64,000 nucleotides of DNA from Micromonospora okii. GTDB taxonomy: Bacteria; Actinomycetota; Actinomycetes; Mycobacteriales; Micromonosporaceae. Under the pieces are notes generated by a model. The model saw nothing but the letters and a program-made list of their open reading frames with translations, was not told the origin of the DNA and did no database searches. The DNA is taken from NCBI RefSeq assembly GCF_020884795.1, contig NZ_BBZF01000022.1:62001-126000 (forward strand). Reading direction: 5' to 3'. Each line of letters begins with the position of its first letter. Position 1 is the first letter of the stretch. The translations under genes were made by a program, and so were the position numbers. Shown here one piece after another: positions 1-9,031 of the stretch.

Positions 1-2181
1 CGCGGCGGGCGCCCATCGTCGGTGCCGGCCGACGAGGGCCGGCCCGGCCGTCACGGCGGCCCCGAGCGCGGCGGCGAGCAGCGCCGTCGCGGGCGCGACG
101 ACGAGGGCGTGGGTGAGGGCGCGGTCGGCGGTGACCCCGTCGAGGATCGGCAGGCAGCCCGCCCTACCGCCGACCACGCAGGACAGGAGCGCGTCGGCGG
201 CCGGGATCGCCGGGACCATCAACAGCCCCGCCGTGAGGGCGGCGAGCAGTGCGTGGGGCAGCGACAGCCGCCGGGTGGCGACCGCCGCGACGGCGACGGT
301 CAGTTGGACGAACGTGACCGGCAGCAGGGTGTGGCCGTCGACGAGGGCCGCCGCAGTCGCCGTCGCGAGGCCCGGGTCGCGGGCGACGACGCCGATGCCG
401 AGGGTCGCCAGCGGCATCAGCAGGGCTCCGACCGCGCCGGCCGCGACGCCCAGGCGCACCGCCCGCCGGCTGGCCCGGCGGCTGGCCAGGGCCGGGAACA
501 GCGCCGCGACCAGCGGCAGGAAGATCAGGTACGGCCCCTGGGCGGCGACCATGCGGACGGAGAAGCCGAGGAGGTGGAGCAGGGTCAGCGGGGTGACGGT
601 GTCCGGGTGCCCCTCCCGCGCGGCGAGCAGGCGCAGCATGCTCAGGTCGGTGTCGACGGACCAGGCGTCCAGCAGGAGGACCGACGCCACGTAGGCGGCG
701 GTGACCACCGTCGTGGCCAGCGCGGCGCCGGCCCAGGCCAGTCGGGCGCGGGACACCCCGGTGGGCGCGAGGCGTCGCAGGTGCGCGCGGGCGCCGCCGG
801 CCACCCACCGGCCGAGCAGCGCGCCGCCGCCGAGCCAGAGCAGACCGAGCAGCGCCTCGACCCACCAGGCGTGCCGCTGGTCGGTGTAGCCGGCGGACCA
901 GGCCAGTCGTCGGCCGACGAGCAGGCCGCAGGCCAGCGCCGCGCCGAACGCCGTGCCGGAGGCCGCCGGCGCGCCGGTGCGCCGGGCCCACCAGGCGGAG
1001 CGCCAGAGCGCGCCGGTGGTGACCAGCGCGAGCGGCGCGCCGAGTAGCACCCCGGCGGCGAAGGCGCCGGCCGTCTGCGGGTCGGGACCGGACAGCGGGT
1101 GGGCCAGGTTGGACATCAGGTCCAGCAGGGGCGGCGCGGCGATGCCGGCGGCGAGGCCCGCACCGAGCGCCTCGACCGGGCGGGCGGCGAAGCGGCGTCC
1201 GGGGTGGTCGAGGGCGTCGGCGCGGGCCCGGGCGAGGGGGTGGAACCGGAACGCCGACCCGAGGCGGGCCCACCGGCCCACCCGCCGACGGTCGCCGCGC
1301 AGCAGCGCCCGGACGGCCGCGCCGTCGCCGCCGGCGAGCCGGGCGTCGGCGGCGAACTCCCGGGCGCGCAGCACCGACCACGCCGACGCCTGCGCGATCA
1401 ACGCGAACGCGGCCAGCCGCCAGGCGTCGTCGAGCAGGTTCCGCACCGGTACGGACCCGGCGTAGTTGACCGCCACCGGGACGAGCACCGCGAGGGGGAA
1501 CGCCCACGCCTGGGCGATGGTGAGCCGGGTGAGGTGGACGTCGGCGTTGCGCACGTGGGCCAGTTCGTGCAGGACGACGGCCCGGAACAGGTGCGGGGCC
1601 CTCCGGTGGGCGTGCAGGAGCCCCAGGTCCAGCCGGACGTACCGCAGCGGCCCCGCGCCGAACGTGTTGCCGCTGATCCGCGCGGACCGGGACACCACGA
1701 AGGTCGGCGGGCGGCGCAGGCCCGCCTCCCGGACCAGGCCGGCCAGGTCGGCCCGCAGCGCCTCGGTGCCGGGTAGCCGGTCGAGGCGGCGCAGGCCGCG
1801 CAGCCGGCGCTCGCACCAGGGCGCGGCGAGGTAGACGGCGGCCGTCACCGCCGCGAGCACGGCCAGCCCGACGGCCATCTGACGGCTCATGTCCCCGTGC
1901 AGGGCGCCGAGGCACCGCTGCACCGCCGCGACGGACTCCTCGTTGACCGTGCCGGCGCGGACGTCGATCGGGGGCGGGGCCCCGCGCAGGCCGGCCAGGC
2001 ACTCCGCGCGGGCGCGGGTGGCGTCGGCGTCGACGAGCACGGTCTGCCAGCCGAACATGCTCGTGCCCACGACCGCGGTCACCGTGGCGACGAACCGGCC
2101 GAGGGTGGTGGAGGGCAGCGGCGGCGCTGTCGTGCCGGCCGGTCCGTCGGGCGGGCCCGGGCCGTCAGCCGCCGTCGACAT
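1..2181 (-). CDS. M48-family membrane metalloprotease (3' end cut by window)
   Basis: The frame is open from an ATG at 2181 to the left edge with no stop, so at least 727 residues are present and the C-terminus is missing. An HELAH motif puts zinc ligands at H205 and H209 with catalytic E206. A downstream AREFAAD segment near residue 275 supplies the likely third ligand, as in M48 (Ste24/HtpX-like) proteases. A hydrophobic segment lies near residues 30-50, another near 95-115, and many more fill the C-terminal two thirds. The protein is therefore predicted to be a polytopic membrane protease with a cytoplasm-proximal active site. Its start overlaps the upstream gene by 17 bp, which suggests co-translation. 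The substrate is unknown; the M48 assignment is firm, the role is inferred. Confidence 0.85.
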   Translation of the reverse strand, partial: MSTAADGPGPPDGPAGTTAPPLPSTTLGRFVATVTAVVGTSMFGWQTVLVDADATRARAECLAGLRGAPPPIDVRAGTVNEESVAAVQRCLGALHGDMSRQMAVGLAVLAAVTAAVYLAAPWCERRLRGLRRLDRLPGTEALRADLAGLVREAGLRRPPTFVVSRSARISGNTFGAGPLRYVRLDLGLLHAHRRAPHLFRAVVLHELAHVRNADVHLTRLTIAQAWAFPLAVLVPVAVNYAGSVPVRNLLDDAWRLAAFALIAQASAWSVLRAREFAADARLAGGDGAAVRALLRGDRRRVGRWARLGSAFRFHPLARARADALDHPGRRFAARPVEALGAGLAAGIAAPPLLDLMSNLAHPLSGPDPQTAGAFAAGVLLGAPLALVTTGALWRSAWWARRTGAPAASGTAFGAALACGLLVGRRLAWSAGYTDQRHAWWVEALLGLLWLGGGALLGRWVAGGARAHLRRLAPTGVSRARLAWAGAALATTVVTAAYVASVLLLDAWSVDTDLSMLRLLAAREGHPDTVTPLTLLHLLGFSVRMVAAQGPYLIFLPLVAALFPALASRRASRRAVRLGVAAGAVGALLMPLATLGIGVVARDPGLATATAAALVDGHTLLPVTFVQLTVAVAAVATRRLSLPHALLAALTAGLLMVPAIPAADALLSCVVGGRAGCLPILDGVTADRALTHALVVAPATALLAAALGAAVTAGPALVGRHRRWAPAA

Positions 2182-2716
2182 CGTCCGGGGCGACGCCGAA
2201 CCGCTGGACGAACGCCTCCCGCACCGCGTCGCGCAGCACCGCGACCTGGTCGTCGGTCAGCTCCCAGCGCGGGTCGCGGGCGGCGACGGTGACGGCCTCC
2301 TCGATGCGCAGCAGTTGGCCGGGGCGCAGCCGGGGCGCGGGCGCCGGCGGGATTTCGCCGCGCGCCCGGCGGGCCCGCCACCGCCGGCCGAGGCCGCGCA
2401 GGCCGCCGCGCACGGCCTCGGTGGCGTGGTCCCGCACCCCGTCGCGCAGGGCCTCGATCGCGATGCCGGTGAGGACCAGCACGTACGGCAGGAGCGGTTC
2501 GACGACGGCGTCGAAGCCCCCGCCGCCGGCCTCACCGCCGCCCACCCGCACCAGCCGCGCCGGGTCGTGGCGCCAGCGGCCGGGACGCCGCCGGTAGGCG
2601 GGCCCGAGCAACGCCAGCAGGGGCTCTTCGTCGGGGGCCGCCGACCGGATCGCGAGCCGGACCAGATCGTCCTCGATCCCGTCTCCGGCGGCCTGCGTGG
2701 GCGTGGTCCGGGCCAT
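2165..2716 (-). CDS. Hypothetical protein upstream of the M48 protease
   Basis: A 183-residue product if it starts at the ATG at 2716; upstream in-frame starts exist at 2818 and 2926, and none has a clear ribosome site. The sequence is rich in Arg and Ala, with one moderately hydrophobic stretch (VVEPLLPYVLVLTGIAIEAL) near residues 70-90 that could be a membrane helix. The C-terminal part (LTDDQVAVLRDAVREAF) looks like a soluble helical segment. I recognise no family. It overlaps the M48 gene by 17 bp in the same direction, so it is probably an accessory or partner of that protease. Confidence 0.6.
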   Translation of the reverse strand: MARTTPTQAAGDGIEDDLVRLAIRSAAPDEEPLLALLGPAYRRRPGRWRHDPARLVRVGGGEAGGGGFDAVVEPLLPYVLVLTGIAIEALRDGVRDHATEAVRGGLRGLGRRWRARRARGEIPPAPAPRLRPGQLLRIEEAVTVAARDPRWELTDDQVAVLRDAVREAFVQRFGVAPDDVDGG

Positions 2717-3066
2717 CCCGCTCCCGTCTCCCGCGGGCTGCCCACGGGTTCCGCCGTCACCGTACGACGCAGGGCGGACAGTGGCGGTCGGCAACCGGAC
2801 AGCCAGCCGCCACTCCATCGGCGACTCATCGATCTCGTGAGCGCGGCCACAGCGGCGCGAGCCGATAACGGCAGGTAGAAAACGAGGTTGGCTTGTTACC
2901 GTCGCCCGGTGTCCACGGGGGATCATGCGTGCGCGACAGGCACGCGGAGCCGGGGTGCACGGGGGGCCGTCGGCCGACGACCCCGCCCGATTTATGACCG
3001 GACGAGGCGCGTGCGCGGTGCGACGCGCGCGATCGGCGTCAACCGCCGGCCCACCAGGAGATATGT
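2717..3066. other. Intergenic region between divergent genes
   Basis: About 350 bases without a convincing gene lie between the leftward M48 operon and the rightward MFS gene. It should hold promoters for both. A relatively AT-rich patch around 2870-2910 is the best candidate area, but I see no hexamer pair good enough to call. The only clear signal is an AGGAG ribosome site at 3056-3060, serving the MFS gene. Confidence 0.5.
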
Positions 3067-4656
3067 GTGAGTAGTCAACCCGTGGCAGCGCCGAACAGGC
3101 TCGACGCTGCCGTTCTCAAGGTCGCCGGGGTCGTGGTCCTCGGTGCGATCATGTCGATCCTCGACGTCACGGTGGTCAGCGTCGCGCTGCCCACCTTCCA
3201 GGCCGAGTTCGACGCCTCGTACGCCAGGGTGGCCTGGACGATGACCGGCTACACGCTGGCGCTGGCCACGGTCATCCCCCTGACCGGCTGGGCCGCCGAC
3301 CGCTTCGGCACGAAGCGGCTCTACATGGCGGCGCTGCTCCTGTTCACCCTCGGCTCCGGCCTCTGCGCCACCGCCGACTCGATCGGCCAGCTCATCACCT
3401 ACCGGGTGCTGCAGGGCCTCGGCGGCGGCATGCTGATGCCGCTCGGCATGACGATCATGACCCGGGCGGCCGGGCCGGAGCGCATCGGCCGGCTGATGGC
3501 CGTGCTGGGCATCCCGATGCTGCTCGGCCCGATCGGCGGCCCGATCCTCGGCGGCTGGCTGATCGACGTCGCGAGCTGGCACTGGATCTTCCTGATCAAC
3601 CTGCCGATCGGCGCCGTCGCCCTGGCCTACGCGCAGTGGGCGCTGCCGGGGGACCGGCCCGAGCCGTCCGAGTCGTTCGACTTCGTCGGCATGCTGATGC
3701 TCTCGCCGGGCCTGGCCCTCTTCCTGTACGGGGTGTCGTCGCTGCCGGAGACCGGCACGTTCAGCGACGAGCGGGTGTGGCTGCCGATGCTGGGCGGCGG
3801 GCTGCTGGTCGTCGGCTTCGTCCTGTACTCGTTCACGCCGAAGCACCCGCTGCTCGACCTGCGGCTGCTGCGCGACCGCAACCTCACCGTCGCCACCCTG
3901 ACCCTGGCGGTGTTCACGATCGCGTTCATGGGCGCTGGCCTGCTCTTCCCGAGCTACTTCCTCCAGGTGCGCGGCGAGTCGACGCTCGACGCGGGCCTGC
4001 TGATGGCGCCGCAGGGCATCGGCGCGATGGTCACCATGCCCATCGCCGGGATGCTGGCCGACAAGATCCCCGTGGGCCGCACGGTGCCCTTCGCGCTGGT
4101 GCTGATCGCGGCGGGCTTCTTCACCTTCACGCAGGTCGGCACCGACACGTCGTACCTGCTGCTGTGCGGCTCGCTGTTCGTGATGGGCCTCGGCATGGGC
4201 GGCACGATGATGCCGGTGATGACGTCGGCGCTGCGGACGCTCACCAACCACGAGGTGGCGCGCGGCTCGACGCTGCTGAACATCCTCCAGCAGATCGCCG
4301 GCTCGGTTGGCTCGGCGATCATGTCGGTGATCCTGACCAACGAGCTGAACGACTCGCCGGTCATCCCGGGCGCGATCGACCCGAACACCGGCGCGCCGGT
4401 CACCGAGGCCGGCCTCGCCATCGCCGTCGAGCGGGACCCGGCGCTGGCCCAGCAGTTCCCCGTCGACCCGGGCCTGCTCCAGCGGGGCCTGGAGTTCGTG
4501 GCGAACTCGTTCGGCGCGGTGTTCTGGGTGGCCTTCCTGCTGATGCTGCTGACGTTCGTCCCGGCCTTCCTCCTGCCGCGCCGGCGGGAGAGGTCGCACC
4601 TGCTCGACGACGAACAGGGCGACGGCCGTCCCGCAGCCCCCGTCGTCATGCACTGA
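3067..4656 (+). CDS. DHA2 (EmrB/QacA) family MFS drug exporter
   Basis: A 529-residue polytopic membrane protein with the size and about 14 hydrophobic segments typical of DHA2 proton-coupled exporters. It starts at GTG 3067, six bases after an AGGAG site. An early SILDVTVVSVALPTF segment matches helix 1 of the family, and GWAADRFGTKRL matches MFS motif A (GxxxDRxGRR). A GGWLIDVASWHWIFLINLPIG stretch, about residues 160-180, is the family signature at the end of helix 5. It probably exports a drug-like small molecule by proton antiport. A strong hairpin follows the stop, so it is likely a single-gene unit. The substrate is not predictable. Confidence 0.9.
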   Translation: MSSQPVAAPNRLDAAVLKVAGVVVLGAIMSILDVTVVSVALPTFQAEFDASYARVAWTMTGYTLALATVIPLTGWAADRFGTKRLYMAALLLFTLGSGLCATADSIGQLITYRVLQGLGGGMLMPLGMTIMTRAAGPERIGRLMAVLGIPMLLGPIGGPILGGWLIDVASWHWIFLINLPIGAVALAYAQWALPGDRPEPSESFDFVGMLMLSPGLALFLYGVSSLPETGTFSDERVWLPMLGGGLLVVGFVLYSFTPKHPLLDLRLLRDRNLTVATLTLAVFTIAFMGAGLLFPSYFLQVRGESTLDAGLLMAPQGIGAMVTMPIAGMLADKIPVGRTVPFALVLIAAGFFTFTQVGTDTSYLLLCGSLFVMGLGMGGTMMPVMTSALRTLTNHEVARGSTLLNILQQIAGSVGSAIMSVILTNELNDSPVIPGAIDPNTGAPVTEAGLAIAVERDPALAQQFPVDPGLLQRGLEFVANSFGAVFWVAFLLMLLTFVPAFLLPRRRERSHLLDDEQGDGRPAAPVVMH

Positions 4657-4661
4657 CCGCC

Positions 4662-4695
4662 GGTGGGCGTGGGGCGGACCGGCCCCACGCCCACC
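4662..4695 (+). terminator. Hairpin terminator after the DHA2 exporter
   Basis: A perfect 14-bp stem (4662-4675 with 4682-4695) and a 6-base loop start five bases after the stop codon. There is no T-run, as is usual for actinomycete terminators. Confidence 0.8.
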
Positions 4696-5048
4696 CCCGC
4701 CCGAGGGGCCCTGGTCGGCCCGTCAAGGCCGGCGACGAGGCGCGTCGACCGCGACCGAGCCGGTTAACTTCGTCACATCCGGCCCCGGCGGGCCCGGGAA
4801 CCCCTCCGCGCCGCCTCCCAGGGCCGGATTCCCTTCCCTGGGGCCGCATCCGGCGCTCGGACGCTGCGCTGGGCCCGGGACGGGCGGGCCGCGACGCATG
4901 CCGTCGGGGACGCAGCGTGATGGCCCGTGACGTGAGGTGTTCGGCGGCGGCCCGCCGCGGATCACCGACGGGGCCAGGATTTGTGCCCCTCATTACCCTG
5001 ATCGTGATCCCGTGCCTGGCACCCGCCGAATAGCGATAAGGGCTTCAG
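4696..5048. other. Intergenic region
   Basis: About 350 bases follow the terminator. I see no gene in it. It should contain the promoter of the next gene, most likely in the less GC-rich stretch 4975-5040. An AAGG weak ribosome site lies just upstream of the ATG at 5049. Confidence 0.4.
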
Positions 5049-5957
5049 ATGAGCAACAATCCTCCTCCGTACGGAGGGCAGCCGGACCCGAACGCCACCC
5101 CGTGGAGCGGGCCGCCGGCCCAGTCCGCCGGATACCCCGGGTACGACCAGCAGGGGCAGTCCGCCGGATACCCCGGATACGACCAGCCGGGGCAGTACCA
5201 GCCCCCGCAGTACGGTGCGTCCTTCCCGTCGCCGCCGCCCCAGAAGAAGAACCGGGGCCTGGTCATCGGGCTGTCCATCGGTGCCGCCGTGGTCGTCCTC
5301 CTCGCGCTCTGCGGCGTCGGCATCACCTTCGCCGTGATGGGCGACGACGACGACCCGAAGCCGGTCGCCACCGCCTCCGCCCCCGCCCCCGCGCCTACCG
5401 ACGGCACCCCCCAGCCCGGCCCGAGCACGTCGGACGAGCCGGACGACGAGCAGCCGAACAACAACAACGCGATGACCGCGCGGTACTCCAGCGACCTGTC
5501 CAACGTCTGCGAGGGCAGCCCGATCCTCAACGCCGCCGCCTACAACGGCCCGTCGGGCGCCAAGGCGTACGCCTTCTCGAACGCGCCCGAGCGGACGTCG
5601 TCCTGGTCGTCGAAGGGGATCAGCTCCAGCAAGCGGTACTACGCCAAGACGACCGACTTCACGTCGGTGTCCGTGGTGGCCTGCCTGAAGTTCGTCGAGG
5701 GCAGCGAGGGCGAGCCGAGGGCGTGCCAGTACAAGGACAGCTCCGGTAAGAGCGTCACCGTCAACTACATCTCGTCTCGCTACGAGATGACGTTCTACGC
5801 GGCGAAGACCGGCGAGAAGATCGGCGACGGCGGCACCGTGAACGCCCCGGCGAGCCGCTGCCCGAGCTTCATCTCGTACAACAAGATCACGATGAAGTCG
5901 TACGCGGCGCCGGACAGCGGCACCATCGAGGCGGCCCTGGACAAGTTCCTGTCCTGA
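5049..5957 (+). CDS. Single-pass membrane protein with Pro/Gly/Tyr-rich cytoplasmic tail
   Basis: 302 residues. The first ~70 residues are rich in Pro, Gly, Tyr and Gln, with two near-identical QSAGYPGYDQ repeats. A single transmembrane helix follows (LVIGLSIGAAVVVLLALCGV, about 74-93) and then an acidic Pro/Asn-rich linker. The extracellular domain (about 140-302) has four Cys residues (C155, C217, C227, C268) that may form disulfides. This layout is common among actinobacterial surface proteins of unknown function. The ATG is preceded by a weak AAGG site. A strong terminator follows, so it is probably monocistronic. I recognise no enzymatic motif; a sensing, binding or cell-wall role would be a guess. 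Confidence 0.75.
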   Translation: MSNNPPPYGGQPDPNATPWSGPPAQSAGYPGYDQQGQSAGYPGYDQPGQYQPPQYGASFPSPPPQKKNRGLVIGLSIGAAVVVLLALCGVGITFAVMGDDDDPKPVATASAPAPAPTDGTPQPGPSTSDEPDDEQPNNNNAMTARYSSDLSNVCEGSPILNAAAYNGPSGAKAYAFSNAPERTSSWSSKGISSSKRYYAKTTDFTSVSVVACLKFVEGSEGEPRACQYKDSSGKSVTVNYISSRYEMTFYAAKTGEKIGDGGTVNAPASRCPSFISYNKITMKSYAAPDSGTIEAALDKFLS

Positions 5958-5970
5958 GCCGCTGCGACGC

Positions 5971-6012
5971 GGAAAGGCCCCATTCCCCGCTTGCGGGGCG
6001 TGGGGCCTTTCC
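5971..6012 (+). terminator. Hairpin terminator
   Basis: GGAAAGGCCCCA (5971-5982) pairs with TGGGGCCTTTCC (6001-6012). A second stem, CCCCGC with GCGGGG, is stacked inside and separated by a 2-base mismatch. It lies 13 bases after the stop of the surface-protein gene. Confidence 0.85.
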
Positions 6013-6201
6013 CCGTGCGCGGCCCGCTCGACGCCCTGGTGGCCGGGGCCGGGGCGTCGGGGGCGGGGCAGGGCGTACCGGGCGGGAAGTGCGTCACGCT
6101 GAGCTGCCGGCCGGCGTCGGTCGAGGTCGCGCTCGCCGGCCGCGTGGCATTGCTCCGGGTTGCGACGATGTCGGCATGTTAGGCGTCGGTCAGAGGCCAA
6201 C

Positions 6202-7059
6202 GTGAGCGACATCCTCGACGTGCTGCGGCTGTGGTGGGACGGGAAACAGACCAGCGACGTCGTCGTATGGGGACACAGCATGCTCATCTGGGGGCGGGTG
6301 GGCAAGGTCATCCAGCTTGTCGCCGGCGGAGTCGTCGTGCTCGATCTGCTCAGCCCCGCCTGGTTCCGGCGCTGCGGCAACGCCCTGCAAAGCTGGTCGC
6401 GCCTGTTCTCTCGCCGCTCCGTCGAGCGCCGCGCGCTTCGCCAGATCGTCCGCCTGCGCGAGGAGGTCGGGCGGGACTTCCTCCACGACAGAAGCTTCGC
6501 CACTGGGCCCACGTCGGGGGTGGTCTGGGTAGTTCTGGTGCCCGCGTCGCCGACTCGCGTGCCTGACGGAATCCGTCTGAGCCTGGAGGCGTACCGCTCC
6601 CACCACCGGCAGGTGATAGAGGACGTCATGCGCGAACACACCTGCACGGATCCGCGCAACTCGACGTGCGGGAAACTCCAGGTGGACGTATGGCGCAGGA
6701 TCGACGAGTTGGTGGAGGCGCAGCGTCCCCCGGAGGAGCGCCATCTCGTCGAGCGGGCCGCTGAGGCGGAGATCGGCAGCTACGGCGCGGTCATCGGCTC
6801 GGCCATCGGGATGGTCGTTCTCTTTATCGGAATCGCCAGAGAGGACATGAGGTTTGCGGTACCCGGCGCTTTGCTCATGCCACTCTCCTGGTCGTGGCGG
6901 GTGCGTCTGACGATGTCGACCCTGTCCCATCGGCTGGTGGGCGGCCTGCAACGGGCCGTTGGACGAGACCTGCACGAGCCCCGCCCGCTCATCTGGCTGA
7001 GATGGCTGGCGTTCCTCTTCCTCATCTTCGGCACCGTCCTGGACCTGCTCGCATCCTGA
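6202..7059 (+). CDS. Hypothetical multi-pass membrane protein
   Basis: 285 residues from GTG 6202; a TTG 42 bases upstream is a less likely alternative. One hydrophobic helix lies near residues 33-52 (IQLVAGGVVVLDLLSPAW). A soluble central region follows, rich in charged residues and containing two Cys in a CTDPRNSTC stretch. A C-terminal group of two or three helices (about 195-285) completes the protein. I recognise no family. The gene's base composition is less GC-rich than its neighbours, and it sits beside the degraded-looking 7.1-7.4 kb segment, so it may be recently acquired. Confidence 0.6.
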   Translation: MSDILDVLRLWWDGKQTSDVVVWGHSMLIWGRVGKVIQLVAGGVVVLDLLSPAWFRRCGNALQSWSRLFSRRSVERRALRQIVRLREEVGRDFLHDRSFATGPTSGVVWVVLVPASPTRVPDGIRLSLEAYRSHHRQVIEDVMREHTCTDPRNSTCGKLQVDVWRRIDELVEAQRPPEERHLVERAAEAEIGSYGAVIGSAIGMVVLFIGIAREDMRFAVPGALLMPLSWSWRVRLTMSTLSHRLVGGLQRAVGRDLHEPRPLIWLRWLAFLFLIFGTVLDLLAS

Positions 7060-7459
7060 CTGTCAGGCACGTCGCGGGTGCGCTACGTTCTTCTCACCGC
7101 CGCCCCGGGGCGGGGGCGTCGGCGGCGGGCTCCTCCACCCGATTGACGAAGCCGCGTACGTCGCCGGGAAGCTGGCGGGGCAGGGGAGCCCGACGGGCCC
7201 CGCCGCCGTGGAAGCCGTCCTGCACGACGTTGGTCACCTCACGGCACTCGTGCTGTCTCCGAAGGGTGCGGGCGCGCCGCTCGGCGTACCGGACGGGTTG
7301 ATGGCTCGTCGGCCTCCGGGCGGCCGGCGACGTCGATCTGACCCCCGAGTTCCTGCCCGTCACCGGCCCCCTCGCCGGCACCGTCGTGATGGTGCGCGCC
7401 CGCACCGCCTTCGGGTCGTACATCAGCCACTCACACGTCGCCCGCTGCGCCCGGCGCGG
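7060..7459 (+). pseudogene. Possible remnant of a decayed gene
   Basis: No intact gene fits this 400-base stretch. On the plus strand, protein-like text runs in one frame from about 7130 to 7305 (it includes AAVEAVLHDVGHLTALVLS). It appears to continue in another frame from about 7330 to 7470 (VDLTPEFLPVTGPLAGTVVM, then ARTAFGSYISHSHVAR). This would fit a gene broken by a frameshift and truncated by the convergent dioxygenase gene. No family is recognised, and the reading could be chance. Confidence 0.25.
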
Positions 7460-8272
7460 CTACCCGGCACCGCCGCTGGTGCCTGCCCCCTCCAGAGCGG
7501 GGGTGTCCTGCCCGAGACCTCGACGGATCGCGATTTCCACAGGGGAGTATGCACCGTCGGCCCGCTCCAGTTCGTACGGCACGGCCGACATCAGCGGCGG
7601 CTGGGCCATGAAGCGCGGTCGCGTCCCGTGGTGCGGTTGCGCCGCGTGCACCAGGAACGGATGGCACAGGAAGACGTCGCCCGGGGACCCGGTGGCCAGG
7701 GCGAGTGGCCGGTGGTCGGACGCCGCCACCAACTCGGGCGCGAGGTCCAGCCCGCTCGCCCCGTCCTCCCCGTACTTCTCCAGCACCTTCGGCACGTCGA
7801 GGTGTGAGCCGACCCGGATCCGGGTCGGGGCGTCCTCCGCGCCGACCTCGGTGAACAGGAACAGCATCAGCAGCGCCCGGCCCTGCGAGCGCAGATTCGT
7901 GAAGTACCAGCTCTCACCCTCCGGCAGGTAGCCGCCCTCGATGTGCCAGCCCGCGTCGTTCGGCTCCTCCTCGTGCGGGAAGCGCAACGGGAACGTGCCC
8001 AGCGAGTAGCGCGGCTCCCAGCGTCCCGCGCCGACGAGCAGGTCGTACGCGTGATGGAGGAACGGGGAGTTGGGTGCGGCGGCGAACGGCCCCTGCGCCA
8101 GGCCGGGCACCCAGTGCACGGGCTTGGTCCACGTGGCCGGGTCGTCCGGGTCGCAGCCCGTCTCCCGCCACAGGAGCCGCGCGCAGTCCGCAGCCACGCG
8201 CGGTGCGACGGCGCCCGCCAACTTCACGAAGCCGTCGCGAAGGAACCGGGATACCAACGTCGTGTCATCCAT
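7460..8272 (-). CDS. Phytanoyl-CoA dioxygenase (PhyH) family protein
   Basis: 270 residues from ATG 8272. The fold and motifs match PhyH-type Fe(II)/2-oxoglutarate oxygenases. An N-terminal FLRDGFVKLAGAV segment is typical of the family start. A WHIEG segment (about residues 112-116) supplies the His-x-Glu iron ligands. A distal FLCHPFLVHAAQPHHGTRPR segment (about 213-232) supplies the second His and the 2-oxoglutarate-binding Arg. Such enzymes hydroxylate small molecules using O2 and 2-oxoglutarate. The gene stands alone, so there is no pathway context and the substrate is unknown. Confidence 0.8.
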   Translation of the reverse strand: MDDTTLVSRFLRDGFVKLAGAVAPRVAADCARLLWRETGCDPDDPATWTKPVHWVPGLAQGPFAAAPNSPFLHHAYDLLVGAGRWEPRYSLGTFPLRFPHEEEPNDAGWHIEGGYLPEGESWYFTNLRSQGRALLMLFLFTEVGAEDAPTRIRVGSHLDVPKVLEKYGEDGASGLDLAPELVAASDHRPLALATGSPGDVFLCHPFLVHAAQPHHGTRPRFMAQPPLMSAVPYELERADGAYSPVEIAIRRGLGQDTPALEGAGTSGGAG

Positions 8273-8476
8273 GCCCCCATCGTGGGGAACTCCGCTCCCG
8301 ATCACCCGACACTTTCCGCGCCGCTTCTGTCGGGTGTGCCGCAACAGCGCGGTGCCCGACCCGGCGACGACTTCAGCGCCGCGACCTGCGAGCTCTGGTT
8401 GCCTGTCGAACCGGCGTAGCGGCGCGGCGGGCATCCGGCCGGCACCTCGGGTCATTGGTGCGCGGCATGCCCGTAA

Positions 8477-9031
8477 TCAGTCGAGATCGTGGTCCGCCGG
8501 GGTGGCGTTGAGGACCCAGGCGAGCGGCATGGTCGCCCGGACGGTGTAGCTGTCGCCGTCGAGGCGGTTCATGGTGATGGTCTGCGCCGGATCCTGGTCG
8601 ACCATCCAGTATTGCGGTATGCCGGCGGCGGCGTACTCGTTGCGTTTGGTCACCGTGTCCACGCCCTCGGAGCCGGGGGAGACGATCTCGACGGCGAGGA
8701 GCACGTCGGTGACCGGCAGCCAGACCGCGTCGGATTGGGCCTTGCTCCAGACGACCAGGTCCGGGATGCGACCACCGACACCGCCGTGGCGACCAGGAAT
8801 GCGCAGGCCGACGGCCTGGGCGATGCGGTCCGCCGGAATGCCGCCCTGGGCGAGCCACACCATGAGCCGGGTCGCGATGATCGCATGCGCATATCCCGGA
8901 GGCGGCATGATCGAGAGCACTCCCTCGGGGCTGATCTCGTACCGGTGGTGTGCATCCGCGGACATCATCGCGGTGAGGTCGTCGAGCGTCACGACCGAGG
9001 GCATGTACCTGCCAACCGCCTCTGCGCTCAT
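8477..9031 (-). CDS. Uma2 family (DUF820) endonuclease-like protein
   Basis: 184 residues. It carries the Uma2/DUF820 pattern of the PD-(D/E)XK superfamily: RIPDLVVW (about 90-97) for the Asp, LAVEIVSPGSEG (about 112-123) for the Glu, and then KRNEYAAAGIPQYWMVD (about 129-145) with the conserved Lys, Tyr and Trp. The N-terminal DDLTAMMSADAHHRYEI segment is also typical. Members are common as stand-alone genes in actinomycetes and cyanobacteria. The biological role is not established, and activity is inferred from the fold. Confidence 0.85.
   Translation of the reverse strand: MSAEAVGRYMPSVVTLDDLTAMMSADAHHRYEISPEGVLSIMPPPGYAHAIIATRLMVWLAQGGIPADRIAQAVGLRIPGRHGGVGGRIPDLVVWSKAQSDAVWLPVTDVLLAVEIVSPGSEGVDTVTKRNEYAAAGIPQYWMVDQDPAQTITMNRLDGDSYTVRATMPLAWVLNATPADHDLD

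Noticed and set aside
164..2002. Long minus-strand frame of Arg/Pro-rich protein
   Set aside because: It is an out-of-frame shadow of the M48 protease gene, which has the HELAH motif and hydrophobic segments.
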